From assembly GCA_964017185.1 (NCBI GenBank), contig OZ024869.1:1448501-1512500 (forward strand): 64,000 bases of DNA, in the 5' to 3' direction. The position numbers and the translations under genes were made by a program. Positions 32,846-44,293 of this stretch are shown here, piece by piece. Position 1 is the first letter of the stretch, and each line of letters opens with the position of its first letter. The notes under the pieces are model-generated. The model did no database searches. It worked only from the letters and a program-made list of their open reading frames with translations, and had not been told where the DNA came from. This DNA is from Rugalucina vietnamica. Lineage: Eukaryota; Mollusca; Bivalvia; Lucinida; Lucinidae.

Positions 32846-33667
32846 TATCATTGAGCTGTAAAGAGGTCAGTAGCATCTTTAGCCACTTAGATATAATTAT
32901 GTCCTACAGCCTGGCTCTTCAAGCAATCCTGAAAGTTGTTTATAATGATATTAACCCTTATCCTGCTCCAAATGCCTTTTCTAAGTTCTTTCAAAATTAT
33001 ATGCACATACATGCATTGTAAACAAATAGGGTAGAACAGAAACTTGTAGCATATCGAGTTGCTGATGTAGAATCCCAATAAAATTAACTTGCATGTGACA
33101 TTACTCATGAACTGCATGTCAAAGAAAGGACAATTTATTGAAGTAATCTGTGAGTCTGTGAAATTGGCTTTTACTTGCTCATAATTATGACTTATTTAAA
33201 GTGCAAAATTTAAAGTGTGACTGAACCCTATTTGTATCCACTCACCATTGTCTCAAAACATTTTTGCACATTATCTCATCCCTTTAGAAGTTCTGGCCAT
33301 GTTCTGGCCAGGTCAATCCCCTTTATTCTGGAAGTTCTTGTACTGTTTAGTCAACTCTTGATTTTAGAGTTCTACCAGCACCTAACACAATCCTCCATAT
33401 TCTAAAGTTCTGTCAATATCTTGGTCAACCCTGATGATTCTAGAAATGGCAACATTTTGGAGGGCCCTCTTCATCCTAGAAGTAATGGCAACATTTTGAT
33501 CAACCCTGTCCATATTATGTTCTGGTGACTTTTGGATCAACCCTCTATATTCTAGAACACCTGGCAGTTTGTTAGGTAATTCCTATCAATGCCTATCAGG
33601 TTTGAATTCAGGTAGAAAATAGAACTTCTGACACCTAATTTATCTTGATGAGCAAGGACAGGTTGAT

Positions 33668-33807
33668 TGGATTTCCGACCAGGTCCGATAAAAACCATTT
33701 CCGGTACAGTCTCCGAAGAAGACCAGAAAGTTGAAATTTCGGATTTAAAAAGAGTTACTGCATGGCTGATCTGCGTCTTTGTTTTCGCATAGGCAAAAAT
33801 CTGGTTT
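33668..33807 (-). mobile_element. Hairpin MITE (TGAGCC family), copy 8, end-deleted, with 44-bp flanking repeat
   Basis: GGATTTCCGACCAGGTCCGA ... GCATAGGCAAAAATCTGGTT with most of the core palindrome deleted. It is flanked by a 44-bp direct repeat with three mismatches, at 33624-33667 and 33808-33851 (both begin ACTTCTGACACCTA). Confidence 0.8.
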
Positions 33808-34309
33808 ACTTCTGACACCTAGTTAATCTTGATGTGCAAGGACAGGTTGATGGTGAAATGCAGTTCTCAAACTCAACCTCATATTTAAACAAGCATTAAA
33901 TATAAACAGTCTTGTGATTTATCTTTTATCTCCAAAAATATGATTTTAATGTTAATGTCATGTGCACAACATAGCCTCTGGAAGGGAAACAAAGGAAGAT
34001 TAAGACAAAAATTCCATATCCTTGTACCATGGGAAGTTTGGATCTTAGGACCACTTGCTCTCTGCCCAAACTTTCAGTCCATGCATGACTTTGAACTTTG
34101 AACCATCTTGGAACTCCATGCATGACTTTGACTTTGAACCATCTTGGAACTCTAGTGCGGTCTAACTTGTGTATGGGCAAAGAAACCATAATGATATAGT
34201 CACCATATCACCCAATTTTTAGACTGATGAATGAAATTTCTTCTTGTTTTAGTTGTCAGCATTAGTTTTTATTTGCTTTCAGCCTTAGTTGTGTTGACTC
34301 AAAATGATA

Positions 34310-35295
34310 CAGTGAACTCGACAATGGAGAATCATCGACAATGGCGAATCACTCGTTAAGATATTTCAAAATTTCTTGAAACTTAGACAAAATATTATTG
34401 ATTATATAACTCAGTCATTTACTTTCAACTATGCCTGTTTGGTAAAAGAATGGAGTCAAAATTCCACCAGACAATAAAATCAGGGTTGCTGAAACGCTTG
34501 ACCCCTTAACTAAGATACCTAGTTTATTGTTACACAAAAAGTAATGTTCAGATAGAATGTGTTTCATACCTCGTTTCTAAGCATTTGATTATGACCACTT
34601 TTGCATTACTTTAATGTCTAATATCCCTAGTTATGCAATATGCCTGTTTTTGATAAAAGGTTTGACATTGAAGGTAGATATAAGCGGGGAAAGATGTACA
34701 TGTAAATTCGACAATAGCGAATCATACTTTGTGTGCTGAAAAGAATGTGCACAAAGTGCTGATAATCTACCTTTGGAAGGCTTGCCCTGGAACCATTTGG
34801 TTTGGTCAATGGCGTAGCTAATATTGGTGCAAGTCGTGGTTTGACCATCTTGCTTTTATGCTTACATTGATTCGTTAAAGCAATAAGTCATGCTTAAATC
34901 GGTAAAATTGACCTTTCCGATATGGCATTTGCTGTTGACAGTTAACGTAAAGCACAAAAGCAAATTAACACAATATCACCGAACACCATTTAGTTTCGCA
35001 TGATGATGGCAGCGTACCATTTGTGTGCAAAAATTCCCTTCTAAAAAGGTTTCTTTTGGGCTATAGGCTATTTGATTCGCCATTGTCAAGTTTGGTTCGC
35101 CATTGTCTAATGCAGGAGGTATGGTATCAATAGATGTATCTCCCATTAAGAAATTGAATAAATTAAAATTATTATTTTCCTGTAAAGCTGGGATATGTTA
35201 GATGTTCTTAGTACCAAATAGAATAACATTCCCATGGTCGTGTTTAAACAAATAGCGTTTGACCTCTTAGTGATTCGCCATTGTCGAGTAAACTG
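34310..35295. mobile_element. Tc1/mariner-type non-autonomous element, 986 bp
   Basis: CAGTGAACTCGACAATGG ... CCATTGTCGAGTAAACTG inverted ends, flanked by TA (34308-34309 and 35296-35297). Further copies of TCGACAATGGCGAATCA or its complement occur inside, near 34333, 34707, 35072 and 35092. No transposase frame. Confidence 0.85.
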
Positions 35296-35699
35296 TAGAA
35301 ATGTAAACATTATTATATCCTTGATTATTTTTAAACCTCCTGGATTTAGTCTGTTATGCGGCTCAAGTCTTAAGCTAGTCAGTTAAGGACATCAGTTAGT
35401 TTATGTTGAAAAATCCGATGATCACATTTGGAAAATAAAGGCATATAAATTCACATTGTATGCATGCTGTGATAACCCAGATGCATTAATTGTAGACACA
35501 CAGCAGACTGATGTTGTAATCATTCTTGATTTGTGCCAGCCCCATTGCCTAGAAAAAATTCAATTTTTTTTTTTTTTTTGTATGATTTTGAAAATAGGCT
35601 CTCAGTCATGTTGTTTGTTCATAGAGGTTGGATGATACCTGGAAATGCTTTCTGCTGTCCTGGTAAAACAGGTTGTCAGCATGAAAAGTGATGTTGTAC

Positions 35700-35716
35700 C
35701 CCCCCCCCCCCCCCTC

Positions 35717-35760
<44 letters not shown>
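35700..35760 (+). repeat. C16 / A~40 homopolymer tract
   Basis: A poly-C run, CCTCC, then poly-A. Length is uncertain because of the homopolymers. The poly-Pro/Lys frames here are artefacts. Confidence 0.9.
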
Positions 35761-35764
<4 letters not shown>

Positions 35765-35875
35765 ACTGATGTAGTCCAAACTGAAACAGGAATAACTATT
35801 TTAATCATTAATTTTAAGGTTTTCATGTATATGTATTTTGTTTAATATAAAAAAGATGTTTCTTTATAATTTCAG

Positions 35876-35953
35876 GACAAGCGGTACCATATTGTGGAAG
35901 AATTGTTTAAGAATGAGAAGGAGTATGTTGATGCCCTGAAGACTCTTAAAGAG
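35876..35953 (+). CDS. ARHGEF17: RhoGEF exon 2: start of the DH domain
   Basis: 26 codons, phase 0 on both sides, between TTTATAATTTCAG and GTAAGG. The peptide HIVEELFKNEKEYVDALKTL is the conserved region 1 of a Dbl-homology domain, which contacts switch I of Rho GTPases; the Glu of the VEELF stretch is the usual catalytic contact. It follows a 13-kb intron. Confidence 0.9.
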
Positions 35954-36169
35954 GTAAGGAATCATTACATGTATTATGAGCCATGTGATTAGAAAAAAGG
36001 TCTATGGTAAGGAATAATTATTATTATGGCAATTATGAATTGTTTGTTTACTAAATGTGTGATGCTTTTGGGGCTGAAGGGAAGCAAGGTGGCCTAGAAG
36101 ACTCAGATGCAGTCCGGACTTTGTCCTTGGGTAAGACTAAAAAACTACCAGTAGTACTCACCATAACAA

Positions 36170-36390
36170 AAACTTGCCCATGCAATATACAACGATTTTT
36201 TTTCACATGTAAAAATTGAAAATTTCAGGAGAAAAATTTTGATATTTTTCTTATTTTTGCTCAAAACATAGATTGTGGGTACACACAATCTATGTTTTGG
36301 AGCAAAAATAAGAAAAATAGGTATACCCCTGCAAACCCCAGTTTTACTATATAAGTGGGGTTGAAGGGGGTATACATTTCACGGACTTGC
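36170..36390 (+). mobile_element. AACTTGCCCATGCAATATAC repeat, copy 3
   Basis: Same family as 14032-14275. Here the inverted pair AAAACATAGATTGTGGGTAC / ACACAATCTATGTTTTGGAG is directly adjacent, forming a clear hairpin (36270-36302). Confidence 0.75.
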
Positions 36391-36657
36391 ATTCCAGATG
36401 CAAATACACAAGAAGGGTACATGTAACAACAATACAACAACTTGAACACAAACTTTTCTGAAACCCAAAACCATTGTAATAATTGATCACCTTAGAATTT
36501 GAACAGATTGGCATGTGAAGGCATCAAAAGATTCAGACTCACTGCAACTCAATCTGATCATGTTTAACCTTTTGGGGATTGGCAGAACCGTTTTATGTCT
36601 TGGTGAACACTGTTTGCTCGGGCATTTGTCTGTGAGAAAAACTCCTAAAAATACATA

Positions 36658-36898
36658 TGAGCCTGTGCGTGAGAAAACCAACAATTTGCATAGGCGAAAA
36701 CAAAGGCGCAGATCAGCTTCGAAGTAACTGCGAAGCTGATCAGCGCCTTTGTTTTTGCTACACAGATAGTACAATAATTCCTCTACTTTCTAAATCCAAA
36801 ATTTCCAGCCTCTGGCCATCTTCTGTGACTCTGTACAGGCCGGTTTGTGTCGGACCTGGTCGGAAACCACATTGTTGGTTTTCCCACGAGGCGGCTCA
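36658..36898 (+). mobile_element. Hairpin MITE (TGAGCC family), copy 9
   Basis: TGAGCCTGTGCGTGAGAAAA ... ACGAGGCGGCTCA, A orientation, core GCGAAAACAAAGGCGCAGAT / GCTTCGAAGTAACTGCGAAGC. Two ~70-codon frames cross it and are artefacts. Confidence 0.85.
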
Positions 36899-37030
36899 TA
36901 TATCATAAAAAATTATTCTCAGTTTGCCTGTAACAGCTCTAACAGTTTTCTGCAGAGAGGAGCATAATCCAGCATTGTTTACAAAAGATGAATGCTTTTT
37001 TTCAGAGAAACATTTCATTGTTTTCTGACT

Positions 37031-37245
37031 GGAGCCGCATCAGTTCGCGATTTTTAAACAGGTCCGACAAAAACCGGCCTGAACAGTCACAGAAGAAGGC
37101 TAGAAGCTTGAAATTTTGGATTAAAGAAGAAGATGGATTGCACTATCCATGAAGTGAAAACAAAGGCACTGATCAGCTTTGCAGTTACTGCACAGCTGAT
37201 CTGCGTCTTTGTTCGCATATGGTAAAGGCAGGTTTACTAATGATG
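37031..37245 (-). mobile_element. Hairpin MITE (TGAGCC family), copy 10
   Basis: GGAGCCGCATCAGTTCGCGA, CAGGTCCGACAAAAACCGGC, then the core GGCACTGATCAGCTTTGCAG and an eroded right end. B orientation. Confidence 0.75.
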
Positions 37246-37513
37246 TCACTCACTCCATTCCGCATGCCGATGACGTCTGTCTGTAGGAAATAAGCTGTAA
37301 TTATGTCAGGTTACATTCTCCCCAGCTTATATCAGCTTTATTTTGATCTGCCACTATGTAAAATTAGTATTTATTACGGAAGCATCTGCAGCATGACGTT
37401 CAGGAAACGTACAATTGCCGTATTGATGTTTAGATTTCTTTCTGTGGAGGGGATGGGTGGGGTGGGGTAGAATATTTCAACATAAAACATAACAGAAATG
37501 ACAAGGAATTGCC

Positions 37514-38070
37514 GAGTGTAGGACAAAATCCCCCCCGGACAGAATACCCCCCACTCTTTTTTGTTGACTAGGACAGAATCCCCCCCAGTATATCTTGCAA
37601 ATAGGACAAAATCCCCCCTCCCTGGCAGAATCTACATAATCAAATTGTAATATTTACAACTAAATAATCAACTATTTTTGCATCAAATGAGGGCATATTT
37701 ATTCATTATATGCTAATGACCAGATAATCATTGTGTTTGTTTTTTATTTGATTAAGAAAGCTGCATCTTAATATGCCATAATTACTGCTAATAGCAATAA
37801 TGAGGCGAGACAAACTTCTATAATTGAGTAATTAACTATGTTACAATAAAAAGTATTGAAAATAACTAAATTCTCATATTTGATTTTCTCTAATCAGCAC
37901 TTATTATATAGTAAACTAAATTAAAAATTGCTCAATTATAGAAGAAGATTCTGTCTGGGTAGTGGGGGGGGATTATGTCCTATTTGCAAGATATACTGGG
38001 GGGGATTCTGTCCTAGTCAACAAAAAAGCGTGGGGGGGTTTATGTCCGGGGGGTATTTTGTCCGGATACC
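37514..38070. mobile_element. 557-bp foldback element with C-rich/G-rich arms and 9-bp TSD
   Basis: The left arm (about 37514-37635: GGACAAAATCCCCCCC, TAGGACAGAATCCCCCCCAG, GATATACT-like complement) pairs with the right arm (about 37945-38070: CTGGGGGGGATTCTGTCCTA). The direct repeat GGAATTGCC lies at 37505-37513 and 38071-38079. The interior of about 300 bp is AT-rich and non-coding. The G runs of seven to nine could form G-quadruplexes. Confidence 0.8.
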
Positions 38071-38334
38071 GGAATTGCCAAATTTTTCTTAAAATCCAAT
38101 GTAAATTAAGAGAGAATCCAAAAACGTGCAATAGTTATCGTCACTTTCATTTTGGGCCCCTGCCCATTGGGGCCAAGGTGAAATAGATGGGCTGCTTGTG
38201 CCTCCAGGCAAAGCTTTTAATCTACTGACCGACCATATGATTACTGGTTAACCGCTCATTTCTGAGCCTGCCCAGGAAAAGTGGTTTAGTAAAACCATCC
38301 ATACACATACATGTATAAGCCTTATTGGCTTAGT

Positions 38335-38470
38335 TGGGTGGTTACATTTATGAAGCACATTTTGAGTGTCATGACATCCTAATGTTGGGTAAAAGTCCCA
38401 TAAAATGGAGGCAATGTCCCGACATGACCATTGCTGTTGACTGGGACGTAAAGCATCAATTCAAACAAAC
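38335..38470 (+). repeat. SINE 3' region, plus strand
   Basis: GTCCCATAAAATGGAGGCAA ... GACTGGGACGTAAAGCATCA followed by an AAACAAACAAA tail. Same family as 27060-27240 in the opposite orientation. Confidence 0.65.
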
Positions 38471-39225
38471 AAATTCAAATTATGGCAAAATGGGTTGAAA
38501 ATTGATGAATTAAAACATATTATAAATGTGTTTGACACCATTGAGTACATGGGAGCCCCAAGTGTTGGCCAGATATATTTGTTTCAGAACATCATGATGT
38601 TGCAGTACCTATATTATCTTTTACCAATTACCTGATTTTGGCACTATATATATATATAGACATTCAACATGATTCCATTGTCTTGTGGTTGCTGTGGTAG
38701 GTTGTACTTAGAAATAGCTAATTGATATGCCTTTCTTAATTGAGTCAGAAAGTCTGAAAATCAAACTGAGCATTATGAGTGTCTTACAAATATTTTAATG
38801 CTGTATCTTGTGCATCTTATTTCCTAACTGGGTTACAATTTACGGGATCAGTAGAGACATGTGCACAACCTTCTTCTGAGAAAAGACCTGTGACAAATTT
38901 CTCTATAGCCAAACCTTCACCATTCTCTTTAACTTTTGCCTAAACAAGATTAACTGAAACTTCATGAAGAAACACAAGAAGTTAAAACTCTCCCTCTCTT
39001 TTGGCATAAGCATTGCATAAGTTACAGAAGCTTTTGCTCATGCCTGTGATGTATGTATGTACTATTACACCTTCGATTCCAAATAGATTTTAAATTGGAA
39101 GATGTACCAAAAGCAAGGCTGAATCTATTCATCATCTTTTTTTCAATTTGCTGCAAAATTCATCATATCTTTATTGGAAATCAGAAGATGAAATAAAAAA
39201 TATAGTTCATAGCAGTTTAAGTCTC
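38471..39225. other. RhoGEF intron 2, unassigned
   Basis: No ORF or named repeat; a short (TA)n at about 38646-38658. Confidence 0.4.
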
Positions 39226-39227
39226 AT

Positions 39228-39425
39228 CATGAGATAACCTGCTTACATTTGCGCAAATAAAGCCACAGACCAGTAACTGCACAGCTGATCTGTGGCTTTA
39301 TTTTCACTACATAGATAGTTCTATCCTTCTACTTCCTAAGAACTACTTTTCAGCCTTCTTCTATGACTGTACAGCCGGGCTTATGTCAGACCTAGTCGTG
39401 AGCTCCAAAGAAACATTTTGTCTTT
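39228..39425 (+). mobile_element. Hairpin MITE (TGAGCC family), copy 11, degenerate
   Basis: GCGCAAATAAAGCCACAGAC / CAGTAACTGCACAGCTGATC with asymmetric flank ATAGATAGTTCTATCCTTCT. Ends are eroded. A orientation. Confidence 0.7.
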
Positions 39426-39898
39426 ACGTGACTGAGTTTGAAAATGAGAAATCTTAAGGAACAGCTGATGTGCTGTTCAGCCTAAATGATAAATTTTGGC
39501 AACCAAAATCATGGTTATAAGCCATTGGCAAGAAAAATGTCTAAAAAACGTTTAAAGAAATGAGCAAGTCGGATGCATGGTCTGACCAGTGCTTTAGTTG
39601 TTTGTTGAAAAAATAAAAAGTATAGGGGTCTTCTCATATTGAAGTTAATTTATTTTGATACTTCATGTTAGTGACTTCATACCTACATTATCTGGTTCAT
39701 AAATGCAAAATATAGGTTTTCATGTGATGTGGCTCATTATTGCAAACTCTGGAGAATGTAGAAGTAGTAAGTTCATAGGTTCAATACTAGTATTTTTACT
39801 CTTTCTAATAATCATGCTGTTGGAATGATGAATGTAAGGTTCCATTACATGGTTACGTAAGCAAATCAAAAAAGTTACTCAGAATTAAAAGAGCATTT

Positions 39899-40348
39899 CG
39901 TTGGCTCGTTGACAAAACCTCGTAACTGCACTTTTTTCAAAAAATCGTTTTTTCACATGGCGCGATTCAAAACATTCAAATTCAGCCTGTGACTATGTCC
40001 AATGGGAAGTTAGTTTTTCGATGACCTTACAAAACCTCGTAACTACAAATGGTAAACGGACTTGAAAAAAAGGTGACAAAACCTCGTATATGCAATTTCA
40101 AAAAAATTAAATACAAGAAAATCTTTATCTTTTAGATATGTAAAAGTTGCATATGTATGATTTCTCATAAATGCATTCTTTAATTCATCATAAGAGTCTG
40201 CTTATAGCTTTCATTTATCAAGTTTTGTATATACGACAATTTGTAAACATGCACAATTATAATATCATTTATATACAAGTTTTAGTTTTTTGCTTCTCCT
40301 GAAAAATTTGTTTTTTTGCAGTTACGAGGTTTTGTCAACGAGCCAACG
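39899..40348. mobile_element. 450-bp MITE with ~32-bp inverted repeats
   Basis: CGTTGGCTCGTTGACAAAAC at the left and its complement GTTTTGTCAACGAGCCAACG at the right, continuing CTCGTAACTGCA inward. Possible 4-bp TSD ATTT. Two more ACAAAACCTCGTA copies occur inside (about 40027 and 40076). Confidence 0.85.
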
Positions 40349-40443
40349 ATTTCATTTAATTATCTCAAATGTTCAAAAGTGCCAATATGGAATTATAATG
40401 TAGGTCACAGTGACTTTCATTTTATGGTCTAGTGACCTACATA

Positions 40444-40603
40444 CAGGTAAACCTCATTACAATGCTATCTTTAGGGTCCATGGAAACAGACTGTGTTATA
40501 AGTGAAACCATGTTATAATGAGGTTATTTACATGAGACATATAGAAAAAGCATCATTTTGGGAGCCATGACATGACTGTGTTTTAATGAATGAGGTTTAA
40601 CTG
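40444..40603. mobile_element. 160-bp Tc1/mariner-type MITE
   Basis: CAGGTAAACCTCATTA ... AATGAGGTTTAACTG ends, flanked by TA (40442-40443 and 40604-40605). Confidence 0.7.
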
Positions 40604-40776
40604 TACGTTTTTCATGGTTTACTAATGAACAGTAAATAAACTGGTTTAAGGTACCATGACATTTTCTTTAAGGTCAAACCTCCTTAATATCAACAGTGAC
40701 CAGCCATTAGTTTGTTTGCCTATCATAAAACTGATTAAATAAGGTAACAAAAATGATAGGATACCAGACTTTTCAC

Positions 40777-41095
40777 AATGGCCTCAGTGGTTTCTAATGG
40801 TTCACATATTCGATGTGCAAGTTTGATCCCTGCTGTCTGGGCCACGGTGCCTGTCATGTTGGTGACTAATGTTCATCCTGATATTATAAAGGCAAACTGC
40901 CCATAGGGGTGTAAAAAAACATTGCTTTACTCCATCAAATTTTATGAATTAAAAGATATGCACACCCTATGGGCAGTTTGCTTCAAGGGGAACATTTATC
41001 ACCAACAAGACAGGCATATGTACCAGCCGGGTATCGAACCGAAAACCTCTTGCTACACGAATATGCTATCCATTAGACTACTGCGGCAGAAATAA
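40777..41095. repeat. Inverted pair of tRNA-derived SINE heads
   Basis: On the plus strand, GCCTCAGTGGTTTCTAATGG ... GCAAGTTTGATCCCTGCTG (40777-40850) is tRNA-like. On the minus strand, GTAGTCTAATGGATAGCATA ... GGTTTTCGGTTCGATACCCGG (about 41090-41025) has clear A- and B-box sequences. Between them GCAAACTGCCCATAGGGGTG pairs with CACCCTATGGGCAGTTTGC. The whole 320 bp is a head-out inverted duplication of one tRNA-derived unit. Confidence 0.65.
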
Positions 41096-41300
41096 GAATT
41101 TTTGTACATGTATTTAATAATTTAACACAGACTTCACCATCATTATTTACAAAATTAAACAATACCAGTTTGCAGCACCTCAGTTTTCATGATTTTTACC
41201 ATGTTTACAATAATTGACTGACAGCATTTTGATTGAGAAGAACAGGAACAGTAAAGAAGCAGCAAGGTGCAATATTAGTTAATGAACATGTAATAGAAAA

Positions 41301-41515
41301 CAAAAATCTGCATATGCGAAACCAAAGGCGCAGATCAGCTGTGCAGTAACTGCACAGCTGATCAGCGCCTTTGTTTTCGCTTCATAGACAGTATGATGCC
41401 TCTTCTTACTAAATCCAAAATTTCAAGCTTCTAAGCATTTTCTGTGGCTGCACAGCCTGGTTTGTGTCAAACCTTGTTGAAAACCCAGATTGTTGGTTTT
41501 AACATGCAAAGCTTC
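41301..41515 (+). mobile_element. Hairpin MITE (TGAGCC family), copy 12, with 29-bp flanking repeat
   Basis: A orientation (core GCGAAACCAAAGGCGCAGAT / GCTGTGCAGTAACTGCACAGC). Flanked by a 29-bp direct repeat with one mismatch (ATATTAGTTAATGAA...) at 41272-41300 and 41516-41544. The TGAGCC end is missing at the left. Confidence 0.85.
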
Positions 41516-41710
41516 ATATTAGTTAATGAATATGTAATAGAAAAGCATGGAATGGAATTAGACAAATTAAGGAGTTTGATATGAGAATAGATTGAAAGCT
41601 GCCTCACACAGATTAGCTTTGGCAAAATATTGTTATTACAGAATCTTTTGCACGTCATGAAGGTTCTATGTCGAAGAACTATTGTCAGAAATGTATACAA
41701 TTATAAAGTA

Positions 41711-41908
41711 CTGTGAATTCGGCAATTTTCGTGTGGCTTTTATTTCACGATTTTCTATTTCCCATTTATAAGCGAGTTCTTGAATTCTCGAACGAGTACA
41801 TGTTCAGTGTATAAAGGTTGTAGAAATCATTTTAGTGAGCACTTTGAATTTGCAAGGCAACAAACTCACGAAAATAAAAATCTTGCGAACATTTCCCAAG
41901 TTATGTAG
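41711..41908. mobile_element. Tc1/mariner-type MITE (CTGTAAATTC family), copy 2
   Basis: TA-CTGTGAATTCGGCAATTTTCG ... CTTGCGAACATTTCCCAAGT, older and more diverged than the copy at 23056. Confidence 0.7.
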
Positions 41909-42264
41909 TATATAAAAAAAATCACATGAATATTCATAATCTAGGAAGTTGATCTTGAAGGAACGTAAAACTCCAAGGCAGTGCCACAGCTTAGCGTAAA
42001 ACTCCAAGGCAGTGCCATGTACAGCATTGCGTCACTGCCTGCATCAATAGTCAATAGCAGTTGTAGTCGATACGTTTCTTAAGAATGTGTGGGTGAAAAA
42101 ACTACTAGTCAATGATTCATATCTCAAAATGCCATAAGCCACAACTATGTGTTCCTGAGAAATTCTTTGATCTTACTGAAATAGTAAAATGATGCATCTC
42201 AGGTGCACTTAGCAAGTTAGCATTGACAAATACCATCCAGCTTAAGTATTACATCATTACCATT

Positions 42265-42501
42265 TGAGCCTGTGCATGAGAAAACCAACAATTTGCATAG
42301 GCAAAAACAAAGACGCAGATCAGCTTCGCGGTAACCGCGAAGCTGATCAGCGCTTTTGTTTTTGCTACACGGATAGTACAATTCCTCTCCTTCTTAAATC
42401 CAAAATTTCAAGCCTCTACCCATCTTCTGTGACTGTACAGGCCGGTTTGTGTCAGACCTGGTCGGAAACCCAAATTGTTGGTTTTCTCACGCACAGGCTC
42501 A
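42265..42501 (+). mobile_element. Hairpin MITE (TGAGCC family), copy 13
   Basis: TGAGCCTGTGCATGAGAAAA ... TCACGCACAGGCTCA, A orientation, perfect core stem GCTTCGCGGTAACCGCGAAGC. Confidence 0.85.
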
Positions 42502-42990
42502 TTTTTTTCCAAATAAGAAAACTCTCGTCTATTGACAATTTCCTGAAACTGATTTAATGTTTTACGGTATGCTGATATGTGATTGACATCCAAGGGACAT
42601 GATTCTTGTACACTCCTCCTGCTACATTGTCCGCATATTTCACTGCTTCATTCTCTTCTTGCCATGTGTCTTCCTCTTCCAACTGTCTTCGTGTTTTCTT
42701 TCCCCCATACCTCTTTATCCATGGAGCCTTTCTGGCTTAGCAATTTTGCTTCTTGCCTTGTAAACCAGGGGTGTGGTTTTGTTTCTGGGCTTCTCATTTG
42801 GATGAGAGTTTAAACTAATGCCCCATCTCCATATGACAGTAGCTGTTGAATGGGACATAAAACACAAATACAACTAGTTATGAAGTTCTTTATCTTTTAA
42901 TTAGCTACTGCTTCCTTCTATTTATGTATCCCGTTTCGCTGGTGTCTCATACTCAAAATCAACTTGGTTATTTATTGTTGTCATCATTAT
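42502..42990. other. RhoGEF intron 2, SINE-like remnant and unassigned sequence
   Basis: GTTGAATGGGACATAAAACAC (about 42846-42866) is a degenerate SINE-type 3' end; the rest is pyrimidine-rich and unassigned. Confidence 0.35.
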
Positions 42991-42994
42991 TATG

Positions 42995-43085
<91 letters not shown>

Positions 43086-43110
43086 TATCATGGTCATCAT
43101 CATCATCATG
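42995..43110. repeat. (ATC)n microsatellite
   Basis: About 35 ATC units, near perfect. It explains the poly-His and poly-Ile frames. Confidence 0.98.
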
Positions 43111-43392
43111 TTAGATTATACAATATGCATTTTGCAGCATCCATGACTCCCTTTTGCAGCATCCATGACTCTCTTTATATTGTCCACTTTTGGCTATTTT
43201 GAAATTTTGTCAAAGAGAACTAATGTATGTATTCATCATTGTTTCGTTGTTTGAAACCACTGCACTTTCTTCAGAATTATCAGACATTGAAAATTAATTT
43301 TCTTTTACATAAAATCCCCAGACTGTGCTCAGACAATATGATATGGTTTGTTTTCTTCCTTTGTGGTTTCACATAATCATTAGTTACTGAAT

Positions 43393-43610
43393 AACACAAG
43401 AAAAAATGATCTCCAAGGTTTCGGACCAGCTCCGACATAAACCATGCTGTACAAGTACAGAAGATGGCTACAGGCTGGAAACTTTGGATTTAGTAAGTAG
43501 AAGAATTGTACTGTTCATGTAGCGAAAACAAAGGTGCTGATCAGTTTCGCAGTTACTGCGAAGCTGATCTGCGTCTTTGTTTTCGCATAGGCAAAAATGT
43601 TGGTTTTACG
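43393..43610 (-). mobile_element. Hairpin MITE (TGAGCC family), copy 14, with 19-bp flanking repeat
   Basis: B orientation (TTTCGGACCAGCTCCGACAT ... GCATAGGCAAAAATGTTGGTTTT). Perfect 19-bp direct repeat TAATCATTAGTTACTGAAT at 43374-43392 and 43611-43629. TGAGCC ends are missing. Confidence 0.85.
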
Positions 43611-44212
43611 TAATCATTAGTTACTGAATGAAATCTTACAGCATCTCATTAACTTGAATTCTTGGAAGATACCATAGTGAATCCAAATTTTTTTTATAGA
43701 TAGGTCTTTCCAAACCATACTGACCCAGAAGTGAGAATTCCCATCCTCGGATGCAATGTAAAACATGCTTTTGATTGTATTGATTTGGACCATTCGGCCA
43801 TTTTGTATAAATTGATGGTGATTGCTGCAAGCTCTCAGATGACCAAATTCTGTGGAATTTTACTGAAATCCTTATCAATCAGGTGCTTATTGATGGAAAG
43901 AAGGAACAAAGAGATCTTTTCCTTCAATAGTCTGAAAACAGCCATGAAACCTTAAATAAATTTAGTATCAATTTGTTTATCAGTTCCAGACCAAGAATTT
44001 GGTTAAAAACAAACCAAAACAAAAGCAAAAACAAAAGCAATCAGAAATATGAAAGATTCACAAATAACTGATATTAATCAAACCATTGTGCAAGAATTTC
44101 TGTGATTAATTTAAGATATATCAAAATTTCTGTTGTTTTTCTGTATTTATTGCTTCTTCTGTAGAAGGATCATATAAAGGTACCGATCCATTGTATAGCA
44201 AAACAATGGTCC

Positions 44213-44213
<1 letters not shown>

Positions 44214-44293
<80 letters not shown>
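44214..44293. repeat. (CTGT)n microsatellite
   Basis: About 20 CTGT units, followed by degenerate CTGTC/GACC sequence to 44370. Cys/Ser/Leu/Val frames here are artefacts. Confidence 0.98.

Noticed and set aside
41025..41093. Functional tRNA gene on the minus strand
   Set aside because: A- and B-boxes are present, but the acceptor stem does not pair and it is half of an inverted SINE pair.
42924..43202. Open frame with about 30 consecutive histidines
   Set aside because: Created by the (ATC)n microsatellite; the poly-Ile frame at 42964 is the same DNA.
44213..44293. Regulatory or origin-like repeat
   Set aside because: Simple (CTGT)n microsatellite with no other supporting feature.
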